Assembly (NCBI GenBank): GCA_019873665.1
Contig: JAIOAV010000012.1
Coordinates: 1 to 61,170 of the forward strand
Length of the DNA: 61,170 nt
Direction of reading: 5' to 3'
Source: Chloroflexota bacterium
GTDB lineage: Bacteria; Chloroflexota; Anaerolineae; JAAYEA01
The notes beneath the pieces are model-generated. The model had not been told where the DNA came from, searched no databases, and saw only the letters and a program-made list of their open reading frames with translations. The translations under genes and the position numbers were made by a program. Position 1 is the first letter of the stretch, and each line of letters starts with the position of its first letter. Below are positions 60,119 to 61,170 of this stretch, one piece after another.

Positions 60119-61170
60119 CTACCGCGCATCCAGCGAATCTACCACCAATCGCCCCGTGATCCCCCGCACCACCACCGCGTGGCGGCCCTCCGACAAACCA
60201 GCCACATCCAGCACCGGCGCCGACGGCGCGACGGACGGCGCGTATAGCACCACGCAGCCCGCGAGACGGCCATCCACCAACACCTCTACCGTGCCATAGT
60301 CAGGCCCCTTTGGCGCCCAGAGCGTGAACTCACCGCCAGCAACGTTCCATTTGGCCCGGCCGCCCGCCCCGCTGTGCACCGCACCGACGCCATACCGGAA
60401 GAGCGGCGACGCCACCTCCTCCCAGTTTCGCATGTCCTGCCCCGCGCCCAGCAATGCTTCCTGGTAGAGCCACGTCAGCGTCGCCGGGCGCGCCGCTCCC
60501 TCCACGACAAAGCGCCGCATGGCCAGCCAACTGCTCCGCTCTACCAGCGCCCCCAGCGTCCCCGCCCCTGTCTCCACCGCGCCCGCCCAGAGCGTCATGC
60601 CATCCAGCGCCATGCTGGCGCGTCCATCTTGCACAGCGAGCTGTAGCGTGCGGCAAGACGCCGCCGGGCAAGACCCCGCCGCCAGCACGCGCTCCGCCTC
60701 GCCGTCCGCGCGGTGAATCACCTCCCACCCGTCGCGGCGCAGGCGCAACCCGCCGCCGCGCGGCATGGCCAGCGGGTGAATCATCGCGTCGCTCCGCGGC
60801 GCGTGCGGGCAAAGCGGCGCGGTGTTACCCCAGAAAAAGCAAACACTCCCCTCCAGCGCGAACTCGGCCTCCAGGCTGAAATCGCCATACCATTCCCGCA
60901 GCAGCGCCAATGCGGGGGCCTGATGCGCGCTGAGCTGCCAGCCCTGCGGAACGTATGGCGCGTCCCAGTCGCGGCTCGCAAGGTTGATCGTGCCGAAATC
61001 GTCGGCATCCTTGCTGGGGAACATGACGTGCCAGCGGCGCTGCGCGTCCACGAATCCGGAAAGGGTCTGCCCCCAGATGCCGGCGGCCTCGTGCGCCACG
61101 GGCGCGCCGTGCCAGGCCGACCCATGCTGCCACAGCTCCCACGCCTCCGGCCGCATCGCGTCCGCCAGCG
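60119..61170 (-). CDS. Uncharacterised protein, 5' end cut by the window
   Basis: The frame is open from the window edge through an ATG at 61156, and the codons before that ATG (LADA) look coding, so the start is probably outside. About 350 residues are visible. WELWQHGSAWHG, HVMFPSKDADDFGTINLASRDW and LREWYGDFSLEAEF suggest a beta-rich, jelly-roll-like protein, possibly of the laminin-G or glycan-binding type. The last 80 residues (TVEVLVDGRLAGCVVLY, GLSEGRHAVVVRGITG) look like a small Ig-like module. No family or function is certain. It is convergent with ptsI, 6 bases apart. Confidence 0.6.
   Translation of the reverse strand, partial: LADAMRPEAWELWQHGSAWHGAPVAHEAAGIWGQTLSGFVDAQRRWHVMFPSKDADDFGTINLASRDWDAPYVPQGWQLSAHQAPALALLREWYGDFSLEAEFALEGSVCFFWGNTAPLCPHAPRSDAMIHPLAMPRGGGLRLRRDGWEVIHRADGEAERVLAAGSCPAASCRTLQLAVQDGRASMALDGMTLWAGAVETGAGTLGALVERSSWLAMRRFVVEGAARPATLTWLYQEALLGAGQDMRNWEEVASPLFRYGVGAVHSGAGGRAKWNVAGGEFTLWAPKGPDYGTVEVLVDGRLAGCVVLYAPSVAPSAPVLDVAGLSEGRHAVVVRGITGRLVVDSLDAR

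Noticed and set aside
1..61170. CRISPR arrays, prophage or insertion sequences
   Set aside because: No regularly spaced repeats, integrase, transposase or phage structural genes are seen. The only dispersed repeats are those at 35425-35660.

Overview
The window looks like a chromosomal segment of a high-GC bacterium, most likely a Chloroflexota (Anaerolineae-like) organism. This is inferred from long Thr-Pro linkers in secreted proteins, cohesin-like domains combined with a dockerin without any cellulosome genes, two MoxR/DUF58 loci, and many single-copy catabolic enzymes. There is no phage, plasmid, IS element or CRISPR array. One tRNA is present. Both window ends cut through genes.

Layout. 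1-11081: mainly secreted or lipid-anchored proteins (cohesin/dockerin protein, PA14 protein, two paralogous lipoprotein-type proteins made of an uncharacterised module of about 70 residues, a DUF5666-like membrane protein, a Thr-Pro linker protein), with a GNAT enzyme and a MoxR-DUF58 pair. 11142-15483: a five-gene MoxR/DUF58/DUF4129 operon behind a clear promoter. 15499-18961 (minus): tRNA m1A methyltransferase, an alpha/beta hydrolase-fold protein without its catalytic serine, a possible tiny ORF, and an MFS transporter. 19161-23361: a catabolic-looking operon (amidohydrolase, SDR, URO-D/MetE-like protein, Gfo/Idh/MocA oxidoreductase).

23366-32548 is the most interesting part. Two leaders, one on each strand, match the molybdenum/tungsten cofactor (Moco/Tuco) riboswitch, and each is followed by an intrinsic terminator with a plausible antiterminator. 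The plus-strand one precedes a lipoprotein with two sulfite-oxidase-type Mo-cofactor-domain-like repeats. The minus-strand one precedes a six-gene operon: an ECF S component fused to the same kind of domain, a fused double ECF ATPase, an ECF T protein, an HdrD-like membrane iron-sulfur protein, a CxxCH-bearing anchored protein, and a phosphodiesterase-type lipoprotein. I infer an uptake and processing system for molybdopterin or its metal cofactor. I know of no description of such a system.

32560-40664: sulfatase, second MFS transporter, a cluster of palindromic repeats, a large unknown protein, tandem GNAT, second Gfo/Idh/MocA enzyme and an esterase. 40755-45007: MarR regulator with a consensus promoter and palindromic operator, followed by a heterodimeric ABC exporter. 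45130-50894: a 51-residue membrane protein, sugar reductase, glycosyltransferase, a likely small ORF, methionyl-tRNA synthetase and a DUF2142-like membrane protein. 50930-57013 (minus): DUF1232 protein, rhomboid protease, PreA-like enzyme, receiver-PAS-kinase hybrid, SsnA-like amidohydrolase and an MBL-fold hydrolase. 57062-61170: tRNA-Arg(CCG), ROK kinase, PTS enzyme I, and an unknown protein cut by the window end.
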